A DNA stretch of 64,000 bases from Streptomyces lincolnensis. GTDB lineage: Bacteria; Actinomycetota; Actinomycetes; Streptomycetales; Streptomycetaceae. This document shows, in pieces, positions 1-8,521 of this stretch (the first letter of the stretch is position 1; every line of letters starts with the position of its first letter). Location: assembly GCF_021173675.1 (NCBI RefSeq), contig NZ_JAIHON010000026.1, forward strand, positions 1 to 64,000, in the 5' to 3' direction. The translations under genes and the position numbers were made by a program. The notes below the pieces were generated by a model, which saw only the letters and a list, made by a program, of their open reading frames with translations, was not told the DNA's origin and ran no database searches.

Positions 1-404
1 TCCTCCACGGCCCCGCCGGTCAGGACGACCGCCGCGGCCCGCTGCCGCTGCAGCAGGGTCAGATACGTCAGCTCCCGCTCGGGAGAACCCCCCGTGTTGC
101 ACACGACCGCCAGCCGCTCACCTCCGGCCCGCCCGCCCGGCCCCCCGATCTCCGACTGGATCGCCCCCGCCATGATCCCGAAGAAGGGGTCGGCGATGTC
201 GTTGACGAGAATCCCGACCAGGTCGGACGTGGCCGCCGCCAGCGCGCTCGCCGGCCCGTTCAGCACGTAGTCCAGTTCGTCCACGGCGCGCAGCACCCGC
301 TCGCGGGTGGAAGCGGCCACGGGATAGTTCCCGTTCAGCACGCGCGACACCGTCGCGGGCGAGACCTGCGCGCGGGCCGCCACGTCCGCCAGGGTCACCG
401 TCAT
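1..404 (-). CDS. LacI-family transcriptional regulator, N-terminal part (runs off window)
   Basis: The first 134 codons of a LacI/GalR repressor are visible; the C-terminal sugar-sensing domain continues past base 1. The DNA-binding helix-turn-helix TLADVAARAQVSPATVSRVL lies at about residues 4-23, followed by the hinge and the start of the periplasmic-binding-protein-like core (VGILVNDIADPFFG). The ATG at 404 follows GGAGG with 8-nt spacing; an in-frame ATG at 455 is possible but less well placed. It is divergent from the sugar operon at 696, and the shared gap holds a LacI-type palindrome, so it probably represses that operon and itself, with a sugar or catabolite as inducer (inference). 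Confidence 0.93.
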   Translation of the reverse strand, partial: MTVTLADVAARAQVSPATVSRVLNGNYPVAASTRERVLRAVDELDYVLNGPASALAAATSDLVGILVNDIADPFFGIMAGAIQSEIGGPGGRAGGERLAVVCNTGGSPERELTYLTLLQRQRAAAVVLTGGAVE

Positions 405-536
405 CTCGTCGTCCTCCGGTCGCGCATCTCGTCGTACCTCGTCGTACGTCGTCATCCACAGGTCTGAAGCCCGCACCGGTTCCCACGATCGAGAAGTCGG
501 GCAGGTGTCGACCAGACCTTAAAGCCCCGACCCCCC

Positions 537-558
537 GTTGTTCGCCCCCTCGAACAAC
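537..558. promoter_or_regulatory. Perfect inverted repeat between LacI gene and sugar operon
   Basis: GTTGTTCG, six bases, then CGAACAAC form an exact 8-bp inverted repeat in the divergent gap. It could be a second operator or a hairpin in the 5' leader of the LacI transcript. No T-run follows on either strand, so a terminator is unlikely. Confidence 0.4.
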
Positions 559-615
559 TCAACCCCGTCACGGTCTTGTCCAGACCGCTGCTCAGAGGCT
601 AGCTTCTTCATAGAT

Positions 616-629
616 AGAAAGCGCTTGCT
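616..629. promoter_or_regulatory. LacI-family operator candidate
   Basis: AGAAAGCGCTTGCT is a near-palindrome centred on GCGC, the CpG-centred shape typical of LacI/GalR operators. It sits 67 bp upstream of the dehydrogenase start and between the divergent regulator and its presumed target operon. The role is inferred from position and shape. Confidence 0.6.
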
Positions 630-695
630 GTAACGCTCATCAGTGGAGCGTGCGCGGCGCGCACAACCGCGTACGACTCCTCCGAAGGGACTGAC

Positions 696-1853
696 GTGAC
701 ACGCAAGACGGTGCGAATCGCCATGAACGGTGTGACCGGGCGCATGGGCTACCGCCAGCACCTGGTCCGCTCCATCCTGGCCCTCCGCGAGCAGGGCGGC
801 CTCGATCTCGGCGACGGCACCGTGCTGTGGCCCGAGCCGATCCTGGTCGGCCGCCGCGAGCACGCCCTCAAGGCGCTCGCCGAGCAGCACGGCCTGGACC
901 CGGCGAACATCTCGACGGACGTGGACGCCGTCCTCGCCGACCCGACCGTCGAGATCTACTTCGACGCCCAGGTCACCTCCGCCCGCGAGGAGGCGATCAA
1001 GAAGGCGATCGCCGCGGGCAAGCACATCTACACCGAGAAGCCCACCGCCACCGGCCTCGACGGCGCCCTGGAACTGGCCCGCCTCGCGAACGCCGCCGGC
1101 ATCAAGCACGGCGTCGTCCAGGACAAGCTCTTCCTCCCCGGCCTGCTCAAGCTCAAGCGCCTCATCGACGGCGGCTTCTTCGGCCGGATCCTCTCGATCC
1201 GCGGCGAGTTCGGCTACTGGGTCTTCGAGGGCGACTGGCAGACCGCCCAGCGCCCCTCCTGGAACTACCGTGCCGAGGACGGCGGTGGCATCGTTGTCGA
1301 CATGTTCCCGCACTGGGAGTACGTGCTGCACGAGCTGTTCGGCCGCGTGAAGTCCGTCCAGGCCCTCACCGCCACCCACATCCCGCAGCGCTGGGACGAG
1401 AACGACAAGCCCTACGACGCCACCGCGGACGACGCGGCCTACGGCGTCTTCGAGCTGGAGGGTGGCGCCATCGCCCAGATCAACTCCTCCTGGGCGGTCC
1501 GCGTCAACCGCGACGAGCTCGTGGAGTTCCAGGTCGACGGCACCGAGGGCTCCGCCGTCGCCGGTCTGCGCAACTGCCGCGTCCAGCACCGCAGCGCCAC
1601 CCCCAAGCCGGTCTGGAACCCGGACATCCCCGCCACCGAGGTCTTCCGCGACCAGTGGCAGGAGGTCCCGGACAACGCCGAGTTCGACAACGGCTTCAAG
1701 GCCCAGTGGGAGCTGTTCCTGCGGCACGTCTACGCCGACGCCCCCTACCACTGGGACCTCCTCGCCGGCGCCCGCGGCGTCCAGCTCGCCGAGCTGGGCC
1801 TGAAGTCCTCGGCCGAGGGCCGCCGTCTCGACGTACCGGAGGTCTCCCTGTGA
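696..1853 (+). CDS. Gfo/Idh/MocA family NAD(P)-dependent sugar dehydrogenase
   Basis: This 385-residue protein has an N-terminal Rossmann fold (VRIAMNGVTGRMGYRQHLVR, residues 5-24) and the family's catalytic-lysine motif TEKPTA near residue 112, followed by the GFO/IDH/MocA C-terminal alpha/beta domain. Relatives oxidise or reduce sugars and inositols at a single hydroxyl. The GTG start follows GAAGGGA. It is first in a three-gene operon whose members overlap by 4 nt, so it probably supplies the keto-sugar handled by the aldolase-like and isomerase partners. The substrate cannot be read from sequence. The inositol cluster in this window has no iolG of its own, so a role with inositol-like substrates is possible but unproven. 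Confidence 0.88.
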   Translation: MTRKTVRIAMNGVTGRMGYRQHLVRSILALREQGGLDLGDGTVLWPEPILVGRREHALKALAEQHGLDPANISTDVDAVLADPTVEIYFDAQVTSAREEAIKKAIAAGKHIYTEKPTATGLDGALELARLANAAGIKHGVVQDKLFLPGLLKLKRLIDGGFFGRILSIRGEFGYWVFEGDWQTAQRPSWNYRAEDGGGIVVDMFPHWEYVLHELFGRVKSVQALTATHIPQRWDENDKPYDATADDAAYGVFELEGGAIAQINSSWAVRVNRDELVEFQVDGTEGSAVAGLRNCRVQHRSATPKPVWNPDIPATEVFRDQWQEVPDNAEFDNGFKAQWELFLRHVYADAPYHWDLLAGARGVQLAELGLKSSAEGRRLDVPEVSL

Positions 1854-3004
1854 CCGTCCGACTCCCCGCGGGCGACGGGCGGTTGCGGGTCTACGAACCC
1901 CGCACGCAGCCCCTCGCCGTCACCCCCGGCACCCCCTTCACCTCCCGTACGGTCTTCTCGGCGGCGCACGTCGTCGCCGACCCGTTCGCCGACACCACCC
2001 CGGACTCCCCGGCGGCCGTCGACTGGGACGCCACCCTCGCCTTCCGCCGTCACCTGTGGTCGCACGGCCTCGGTGTCGCCGAGGCGATGGACACCGCCCA
2101 GCGCGGCATGGGCCTGGACTGGGCGGGCGCGGCCGAGCTGATCCGCCGGTCCGCCGCCGAGGCCAAGGCGGTCGGCGGTCTCATCGCCTGCGGCGTCGGC
2201 ACCGACCAGCTGACCGGCCCGGCCACCCTGGACGAGGTCCGCGCGGCCTACGAGGAGCAGCTCGCCCTCGTCGAGGAGTCCGGCGCCCAGGCGATCCTGA
2301 TGGCCTCCCGCGCCCTCGCGGCGGCGGCCAAGGGCCCCGAGGACTACGTGGAGATCTACGGCCACCTGCTCCGCCAGGCCGCCGAACCGGTCGTCCTGCA
2401 CTGGCTCGGCCCCATGTTCGACCCGGCGCTTGAGGGCTACTGGGGCTCGTCCGACCTGGACGCGGCCACGGACACCTTCCTGGAGGTCATCGCCGCGCAC
2501 CCGGACAAGGTGGACGGCATCAAGGTGTCCCTGCTGGAGGCCCAGCGGGAGATCGACATCCGTCGCCGGCTCCCCGACGGCGTCCGCTGCTACACGGGCG
2601 ACGACTTCAACTACCCCGAGCTGATCGCGGGTGACGAGAAGGGCTTCAGCCACGCCCTGCTCGGCATCTTCGACCCGCTGGGCCCGCTGGCGGCGGAGGC
2701 GGTCCGCGTCCTGGACACCGGCAACACGGCCGGCTTCCGTGAACTCCTCGACCCCACGGTCGAGTTGTCCCGCCACCTCTTCCAGGCCCCCACCCGCTTC
2801 TACAAGACGGGCGTGGTGTTCCTGGCCTGGCTCGCGGGCCACCAGTCCCACTTCACGATGGTCGGCGGCCTGCAGTCGGCCCGCTCCCTGCCGCACTTCG
2901 CCCGCGCCTACGAACTCGCCGACGGCCTGGGCCTGTTCCCGGACCCGAAGCTGGCGGAGGAACGCATGAAGAACCTGCTCTCGCTGTACGGAGTGGACCA
3001 GTGA
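1850..3004 (+). CDS. DUF993 dihydrodipicolinate-synthase-like protein
   Basis: This protein is 384 residues, starts with GTG and overlaps the dehydrogenase stop by 4 nt (GTGA). I recognise the DUF993 family, distantly related to the DapA/NAL class I aldolase (beta/alpha)8 barrels. Supporting features are LIACGVGTDQ in an early strand, an AILMASRALAAAAKGPEDY segment, and VDGIKVSLL near residue 225, whose Lys occupies a position suited to a Schiff-base lysine. The reaction is unknown; an aldol cleavage or dehydration of a keto-sugar acid would fit the operon. Both flanking genes are sugar enzymes, which argues against lysine biosynthesis. Confidence 0.85.
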   Translation: MTVRLPAGDGRLRVYEPRTQPLAVTPGTPFTSRTVFSAAHVVADPFADTTPDSPAAVDWDATLAFRRHLWSHGLGVAEAMDTAQRGMGLDWAGAAELIRRSAAEAKAVGGLIACGVGTDQLTGPATLDEVRAAYEEQLALVEESGAQAILMASRALAAAAKGPEDYVEIYGHLLRQAAEPVVLHWLGPMFDPALEGYWGSSDLDAATDTFLEVIAAHPDKVDGIKVSLLEAQREIDIRRRLPDGVRCYTGDDFNYPELIAGDEKGFSHALLGIFDPLGPLAAEAVRVLDTGNTAGFRELLDPTVELSRHLFQAPTRFYKTGVVFLAWLAGHQSHFTMVGGLQSARSLPHFARAYELADGLGLFPDPKLAEERMKNLLSLYGVDQ

Positions 3005-3840
3005 CCGACGACCGGCTGTCCCGCTTCTCCATCAACCAGATGACGGTCAAGCAGCTGTCGCTGCCGGAACTGGTCGACGCCTGCCGCGAGCTGGGCGTCG
3101 GCAACGTCGGCCTGTGGCGCGAGCCCGTCCAGTCGTACGGCGTGGAGGAGACCGCGAAACTGGTCCGCGACGCGGGCCTGACCGTCACCACCCTGTGCCG
3201 GGGCGGCTTCTTCACGGCGATCGACCCCGAGGAGCGGGCCGCGGCCCTGGCCGACAACCGCCGCGCCGTCGACGAGGCGGCCACGCTCGGCACGGACACG
3301 CTCGTCCTGGTCTCCGGCGGCCTCCCGGCCGGCTCCAAGGACCTGCACGGCGCGCGCGAGCGGATCGCCGACGCGCTCGCCGAACTGGGCCCCTACGCGG
3401 AGTCGAACGGCGTCCGGCTGGCCATCGAGCCGCTGCACCCCATGTACGCCTCCGACCGCTGCGTGGTCTCCACCCTCGCCCAGGCCCTGGACATCGCGGA
3501 GCGCTTCCCCGCGCAGCAGGTCGGCGTGACCGTGGACACCTACCACATCTGGTGGGACGACCACGCGCCCGCCCAGATCGCCCGCGCGGGCGCCGGCGGC
3601 CGTATCCACACCTTCCAGCTCGCCGACTGGACCACGCCCCTCCCCGAGGGCGTCCTCAACGGCCGGGGCCAGATCGGCGACGGCGCGATCGACATGCGCG
3701 AGTGGCAGGCGCACGTCGAGGCGGCCGGCTACACCGGCCCCATCGAGGTCGAACTCTTCAACGACGGCCTGTGGGCACGGGACGGCCGCGAGGTGCTGGC
3801 CGAAACGGCCCACCGCTTCACGGAGCACACGAACCCGTAA
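3001..3840 (+). CDS. Sugar phosphate isomerase/epimerase (AP-endonuclease-2-like TIM barrel)
   Basis: This 279-residue xylose-isomerase-like TIM barrel begins with GTG, overlapping the previous stop by 4 nt. Family features include LAIEPLHPMYASDR (metal-binding Glu and following His), VGVTVDTYHIWWD (Asp/His pair) and PIEVELFNDGLW near the C-terminus (final Glu ligand), giving an apparently complete divalent-metal site. Members isomerise or epimerise keto-sugars and inosose-like compounds. Its last 23 bases overlap the 3' end of the convergent NACHT gene. It probably acts between the dehydrogenase and the DUF993 protein; order and substrate are inferred. Confidence 0.88.
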   Translation: MTDDRLSRFSINQMTVKQLSLPELVDACRELGVGNVGLWREPVQSYGVEETAKLVRDAGLTVTTLCRGGFFTAIDPEERAAALADNRRAVDEAATLGTDTLVLVSGGLPAGSKDLHGARERIADALAELGPYAESNGVRLAIEPLHPMYASDRCVVSTLAQALDIAERFPAQQVGVTVDTYHIWWDDHAPAQIARAGAGGRIHTFQLADWTTPLPEGVLNGRGQIGDGAIDMREWQAHVEAAGYTGPIEVELFNDGLWARDGREVLAETAHRFTEHTNP

Positions 3841-6742
3841 CCCGCGTTCGCGGTCCGCCGCCCCGCATCGGCACAACCTCGTCGGTGCGGGGCGCTCGTG
3901 TGTCCGGGACGGCAAGGCCGAGGCGCTGCTGGAGCCGCAGATGGCGGAACTCGTAGTGCGCACCGTACCGGCGCAGTACCCCCCGCCGGTGGGCCTCGTC
4001 GAGGAAGCCCATGAGCCGCCACGGGGCCCGCCCGGTCAGGGCCAGCCAGATCCTGGCGACGCCCGTCCGCCCCCAGGCGCTGAGCGCGAGGGTGAACCCG
4101 CCCATCGTCACCCAGACTTCGGTGTGCATGGTTCCCAGGGTGTTGCCGCGCCCCGTCACCGGGATCAGCAACAGGCAGACCCCGCCGGCGAGGAGGGCGG
4201 CGATCGCGCTGCGGGCGAGCGTGGCGGCGCGGTCGGTGCGCAGGGTGCTCTGCGGGCCCGCGGCACGGATCGTGTCGGAGGGGGTGTTCAGGGCACGGTA
4301 GACGCCGGACGCGCAGCCGCCGATGGTGCCGATGAGCAGGCCGAAGCCCACGAAGGGCACCACCGAGTCGAGAACGACTGCCTCGACGGAGCGGTGCACG
4401 AGCCACACCTTGACGGGCTTCGGCAGGACGACCACCAGGTTGTGGGCGTCGACGGGCTCGCCGTGCCAGGTGAGGAGCCTGCCGTCGCAGTCGACCACCC
4501 ACCGGTCCTCGCGATGGTGGATCCGCATCACCCCTTCGACGGGCCGCAGTGTCTCGTCCTTCGAGATGAGGGTCCCCTCCATCACGACGAAGGGGTCCTC
4601 GAGCCCCGACCGCCGCACCAGCAGAGCGGTCTTCGGCCCCACCGAGCGGACGGAGCGTTCGTCGCCGTCCTTTGTGGGGATCCATCCGCCGACCACGCCA
4701 CCGTTGGGCAGCGGGGGAGCCGAGTGGATCTCGGCCGCGGCGAAGGCCCCGGTGATGCAGCCGACCACGGCTCCGGCACAGACCGCGATGAGCGTGCACG
4801 CGAAGAAGCCCCGCAGCAGTCCCCGCCAGAAGCCGCTCAGCACGGCGGCCGGACGGGTGTACGCGGCCGCCGCCCGTTCCCCGCGCCGCAGCCCGGCCAG
4901 GCACAGCACCAGCCCGGCCAGCAGGCAGGTCGCGGCCGGGACCTTCTCGCCGGTGCAGCCGTGGACCGCGATACCGGCGAGGACGAGCCCGCCGCCCAGC
5001 GCGCGCACGGCCACCGGGCCGCTCGCGGTGGCCGCCCACGGCAGACCCAGCGGGAGGGGGCGCCGGGGCAGCCCGGCGACGGCGATCATCATGGACTGCA
5101 CCAGTCCCAGGCAGCACCCGTTGAAGAACCAGGAGGCCCGGAGCGTCATGACGGCTCCGAGGCGGGAGCCGACCAGCGGCGGCGCGAGCACGCCCATGGC
5201 CACGGCGAGGACCGAGGCCGCCGCGGTCATCTTCAGTCCCATCCGCACCAGTTGGCGTCTCCCCTGCGGGGTCGCCGCCGTGGCGGGCAGGAGGAAGGCC
5301 AGCCCGAAACACAGGCCCAGAAGGTCGCCCGCGAAGTTGATCACGGCCGACGGTGTGCTGTCCCAGTCGGCGACCACGCCGTTCCCGAACCTGACCAGCG
5401 GTACCAGCAGCGAGGCCGTGGCGAGGACCGCCAGGAGGGCGGGGCCGAGCACGCGCAGCACGGTGGGCATCGCGGTGGGCAGCTCCCACCAGGCGAGCCG
5501 CCAGGTGCCGGTGGAGTCGGCGGGCGCGAGGTCGTGGGCGAGGCGGCGGAGCCAGCGATGTGCCGCCTCCGGACGCCAGGGGGCGTCCGCGTCGGCGAAG
5601 GCCGCCGGGACGAAGGCGTCCAGCAGATGCCGCTCGATGTGTTCCGCCGTGGGGAAGCGTTCGGGGTCGGTGAGTTCGGCGGGGTTGCGGGAGGCGTCCT
5701 CGTACACGGTGCGGGCGAGCGCCACCATCAGCGGCGACGTCAGCACCAGCGCCAGTGGTGCGGAGGGCCGGTCGAGGACCGGTGACCAGGCGCTGGAGCC
5801 GGCGGCGTTCTCCGGCCGCGCCGTGCTCTCCAGATAGGTGCGCGCGGTGGCGAGGTCCAGCGGCCGCAGTCGTACGACTGCGGCGGCCGTCAGGACGTCG
5901 TGGCTGTGCGTGGCGTGCACCCAGTCCGCGGTGCGGCAGGTGAGGAGGACCGACAGCCGCTCGTCCAGTTCGCTGTTCAGACGCCGGAGCGCGTCCCCGT
6001 GCACCGGCTTGGGGATCTCGTCGAAGCCGTCGAGCACGGGCAGCAACAGGCCGGCGTCCAGCAGTTCGCGGGCCAGCGTCCGCTCACCCCGGACGGCGGC
6101 CAGCGGCCGGTACTCGGCGGCCAGCCGCTCGGCCAGCCAGTCGCGCAGAGGGGTGGACCGGGGGTCCCAGCTCGCCAGGGGGAAGAGCACAGGGACGGGG
6201 CCGCCGGGCTGCCGGGCGGCGAGCGTGCCCAGGACGAACTGCACGGCCAGGACCGTCTTCCCCGCCCCCGGCCTGCCCAGCACGACCAGTCGGCCCGAGG
6301 GGAGTTCCCGGAAGGTCTCCACGATCCCGTCCAGCCGCTGGTCGCCGTCGCGAGGTGCGGGCAGGGGCAGCCCGCGCCGGATGTTCCGCTCGTGGTCCGC
6401 GAGCGGAGGGCCACCGCGGACCCAGCGCACGCTCAGGGGCTCGGGGTCCTGCAGCCGACGCAGCCGCGCCTCCGTCGTCCACTGGGCCCTCACCGCCTCG
6501 GCGAGTTCGTCCGCCGCCCGCTGCCGCAGGTCGGCGACCGTCTCAGGATCCGCCGCCTCCCGCAGCAGGTCCGCCGCGAAGGCGCAGACCGCCACGAGTG
6601 CGGAGATCGCGGAGATCCACATCGACGCCTCATCGGGTCTGCCCCGGTTCGCCAGGACGACGGTCAGCGCGACCAGCGCCGCGGCGACCACCCCCAGCCC
6701 GACGCGGCGCTGGGCCCGTGCTCCGGTGAGCGCTGTCCGCAT
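3818..6742 (-). CDS. Membrane-anchored NACHT-domain NTPase (STAND family)
   Basis: Read from the ATG at 6742 this is a 974-residue protein; the frame is open upstream to 7126 but that extension is low-complexity Arg/Pro/Gly. Two hydrophobic segments (about 14-32 and 41-60) precede a NACHT NTPase with Walker A GRPGAGKT (156-163), Walker B LLLPVLDGFDEI (232-243) and sensor-like LLTCRTADW. The C-terminal half contains many hydrophobic helices and ends in a YEFRHLRLQQRL motif common in Streptomyces NACHT proteins. STAND NTPases switch on ligand sensing, and some bacterial ones act in phage defence or signalling; this one's role is unknown. It converges on, and overlaps by 23 bp, the isomerase gene. 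Confidence 0.85.
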   Translation of the reverse strand: MRTALTGARAQRRVGLGVVAAALVALTVVLANRGRPDEASMWISAISALVAVCAFAADLLREAADPETVADLRQRAADELAEAVRAQWTTEARLRRLQDPEPLSVRWVRGGPPLADHERNIRRGLPLPAPRDGDQRLDGIVETFRELPSGRLVVLGRPGAGKTVLAVQFVLGTLAARQPGGPVPVLFPLASWDPRSTPLRDWLAERLAAEYRPLAAVRGERTLARELLDAGLLLPVLDGFDEIPKPVHGDALRRLNSELDERLSVLLTCRTADWVHATHSHDVLTAAAVVRLRPLDLATARTYLESTARPENAAGSSAWSPVLDRPSAPLALVLTSPLMVALARTVYEDASRNPAELTDPERFPTAEHIERHLLDAFVPAAFADADAPWRPEAAHRWLRRLAHDLAPADSTGTWRLAWWELPTAMPTVLRVLGPALLAVLATASLLVPLVRFGNGVVADWDSTPSAVINFAGDLLGLCFGLAFLLPATAATPQGRRQLVRMGLKMTAAASVLAVAMGVLAPPLVGSRLGAVMTLRASWFFNGCCLGLVQSMMIAVAGLPRRPLPLGLPWAATASGPVAVRALGGGLVLAGIAVHGCTGEKVPAATCLLAGLVLCLAGLRRGERAAAAYTRPAAVLSGFWRGLLRGFFACTLIAVCAGAVVGCITGAFAAAEIHSAPPLPNGGVVGGWIPTKDGDERSVRSVGPKTALLVRRSGLEDPFVVMEGTLISKDETLRPVEGVMRIHHREDRWVVDCDGRLLTWHGEPVDAHNLVVVLPKPVKVWLVHRSVEAVVLDSVVPFVGFGLLIGTIGGCASGVYRALNTPSDTIRAAGPQSTLRTDRAATLARSAIAALLAGGVCLLLIPVTGRGNTLGTMHTEVWVTMGGFTLALSAWGRTGVARIWLALTGRAPWRLMGFLDEAHRRGVLRRYGAHYEFRHLRLQQRLGLAVPDTRAPRTDEVVPMRGGGPRTRVTGSCAP
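3859..3894 (+). terminator. Terminator hairpin of the sugar operon
   Basis: CGCCCCGCATCGGC pairs with GTCGGTGCGGGGCG (two mismatches) across a short loop, 18 bases after the isomerase stop. There is no clear T-run, as is common in Streptomyces. The hairpin lies inside the 3' coding end of the opposite-strand NACHT gene. Confidence 0.6.
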
Positions 6743-7236
6743 GGTCTGTGACCCCCGTGTCTCCGATCCACCTGTTCCAGGGCGAACGAGATGCCGTTCG
6801 GCCATGTACTGGTGCGAGGGAAGGCGCACAGAGGCGCGACGGGAGCACGCGGCGGTCGTCCGTCCGGAAAAAATCCCGTCCGGAAAAAATCCCGGAGCCC
6901 GTACAACCCTCCCCCCACCTCGCGGGTCGTACGTGGCATCAGGACTTCTCGGAGGGGGATCCGGGGGGATCGCGGGGGTTCTGATACGGAGGGGAAAACC
7001 CGAGGGGGTTCGGTCGACGGACCGGGCCCCCTCGAAGCTGTGCGGGCCCGGTCCGAGAACCGGGCCCGGTCCCGAGCCCCGCCCGATGGCGGCCCCCCCT
7101 TGGCCCCTTGGCGGCCGAATCCACACATTGCCCCCGTGGCACGGAGGAGCGGCCGAATCGCGGCTGGCCCGTGTGGCGCCCGTGGCCCACGCTGCTGCCC
7201 GAGCCGGACGACGGTCGACTCGGGGGGAGAGATTCC
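6743..7236. other. Divergent intergenic region between the NACHT gene and the DUF5937 regulator
   Basis: This 494-bp gap has no convincing gene. It contains a 16-bp tandem repeat (6861-6892), AT-rich A6 tracts unusual for this genome, and GC-rich GGGCCCGGT-type palindromic stretches around 7020-7075. It probably carries both promoters. Long open frames across it give Arg/Pro/Gly-rich translations and are not real genes. Confidence 0.6.
6861..6892. repeat. Two exact tandem copies of a 16-bp A-tract sequence
   Basis: CGTCCGGAAAAAATCC occurs at 6861-6876 and again immediately at 6877-6892 with no spacer. Each copy carries an A6 run in otherwise very GC-rich DNA. A 16-bp period places the copies about one and a half helical turns apart, so a regulator-binding array is possible; replication slippage is the simple alternative. 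Confidence 0.75.
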
Positions 7237-8268
7237 GTGCTGCGCATCCACTTCACGCCGCAGGACTACAGACGCATCCAGGTGGCGGGCACTCCCGATC
7301 CGCTCTGGGAACTCACCTGCAGCCTGCACCGGCTCCAGACCTCGAGGGGGCGCTGGGCGTACGCCGGCTGGTACCGCACCACCAGGGCCGGCCTCGCGGG
7401 CACCCCGCTCGAAGCAGCGGTCCGCCGGCTGCTCGTGCCGGTCCTGCCGAGGGCGCTTTACTACCCCGACTTCCTGACGCCCCACGAATCCGCCGACGGC
7501 CTGGACCGGGGGCTCGCGGCGATCCTCGCCACCCCGCCGGAGCGGGTCTCGCGCGAGATGAGCATCCTGGACCGGCTCGTCGGCGCCCCCGCCTGGGCGC
7601 CGCGGCTGGCGGAACGCGCGACGCGCGAGGAGTTCGTCAAGGTCCTGCGCGCCTACTACGACGCCGTGATCGCCCCCCACCACGACCAGATGTGCGCGGA
7701 GATCTCCGCCGAGCACGCCCTGCGCGGCCGCGCGACCCTCAGGAGCGGAATCGACGGACTGCTCGCCGGACTGTCGCCCACCATGCGCTGGCACCCGCCG
7801 GTCCTCCACGTCGACTACGTGGAGGACCGGGACCTGCGGCTCGGTGGCCGCGGACTACGCCTGGTCCCCTCGTACTTCTGCTGGCGCTCGCCGGTCTCCC
7901 TGGTCGACGAGGAGATGCCACCCGTGCTGATCTATCCCCTGCAGCGCTCCCGGCCGGCCGCCCCCGCGCGCCCCGCCGACGCCTCCCTCGCCGCGCTGCT
8001 GGGCCGCACCCGCGCCGCCGCGCTGCGGAGCCTCGCACTGGCCGCGACCACGTCCGAACTGGCGCGCTTCCTGGGCGTCTCGCCCGCCACCGCCACCCAC
8101 CACACGACGGTGCTGCGCGACGCGGGGCTGATCACCAGCCTGCGCTCGCAGAACACCGTGCTGCACACGCTCACCCCACTCGGGGCCGCGATGCTCCGCC
8201 CGACCTCGCAGGGCCCGTCCGCCGGGCCGGTGGCGCACGCACCGGACACGGACCGGCACACCCCCTGA
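7237..8268 (+). CDS. DUF5937 / ArsR-type winged-helix transcriptional regulator
   Basis: The predicted protein has 343 residues. The GTG at 7237 is chosen because GGGGGGAGA lies 6 nt upstream; the open frame to 7108 looks non-coding. The N-terminal part (LRIHFTPQDYRRIQVAGTPD, then PLWELTCSLHRLQ) matches the DUF5937 domain found before ArsR-like helix-turn-helix domains in actinobacteria. The C-terminal winged helix (LARFLGVSPATATHHTTVLR, about residues 275-294) is a DNA-reading domain with a following beta-wing. The ligand is unknown. It is divergent from the NACHT gene, so it may control that gene (inference). Confidence 0.82.
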   Translation: MLRIHFTPQDYRRIQVAGTPDPLWELTCSLHRLQTSRGRWAYAGWYRTTRAGLAGTPLEAAVRRLLVPVLPRALYYPDFLTPHESADGLDRGLAAILATPPERVSREMSILDRLVGAPAWAPRLAERATREEFVKVLRAYYDAVIAPHHDQMCAEISAEHALRGRATLRSGIDGLLAGLSPTMRWHPPVLHVDYVEDRDLRLGGRGLRLVPSYFCWRSPVSLVDEEMPPVLIYPLQRSRPAAPARPADASLAALLGRTRAAALRSLALAATTSELARFLGVSPATATHHTTVLRDAGLITSLRSQNTVLHTLTPLGAAMLRPTSQGPSAGPVAHAPDTDRHTP

Positions 8269-8362
8269 GCCACCCTCCGATTCCGGTCACGCCGCATGGT
8301 TCCGCGAGGTCCCCGGAACGAGGTCGTCCGGCCCACCGGTCCCACCGGCCGCATGGGTTTCG

Positions 8363-8399
8363 CCGGAACAACGGACTCCGCCGTCCGTTCCGGGGTTTT
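8363..8399 (+). terminator. Rho-independent-like terminator after the DUF5937 regulator
   Basis: CCGGAA and CGGAC pair with GTCCG and TTCCGG around a TCCGCC loop, leaving a small CAA bulge. A GGTTTT tract follows. It lies about 95 bases after the regulator's stop. Confidence 0.6.
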
Positions 8400-8521
8400 C
8401 GAGACGGATCGAAGGTAGTGGGCCGCGAGGGCCCTGCGCTGCGAGCGTTTCAGCGACCACGGAACGGGCGTGGCAGCCAGTGCCCGCCCGGACCACGACC
8501 GAAGAACAGAAGTGGGGATAC

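Noticed and set aside
827..3004. Long frame of 725 codons across the dehydrogenase and the DUF993 gene
   Set aside because: Its first part is an Arg/Pro-rich shadow of the dehydrogenase; only the 3' part, which is the real DUF993 frame from 1850, is coding.
6743..7126. N-terminal extension of the NACHT protein to 7126
   Set aside because: Low-complexity translation crossing the tandem repeats and promoter gap; the hydrophobic N-terminus begins naturally at the ATG at 6742.
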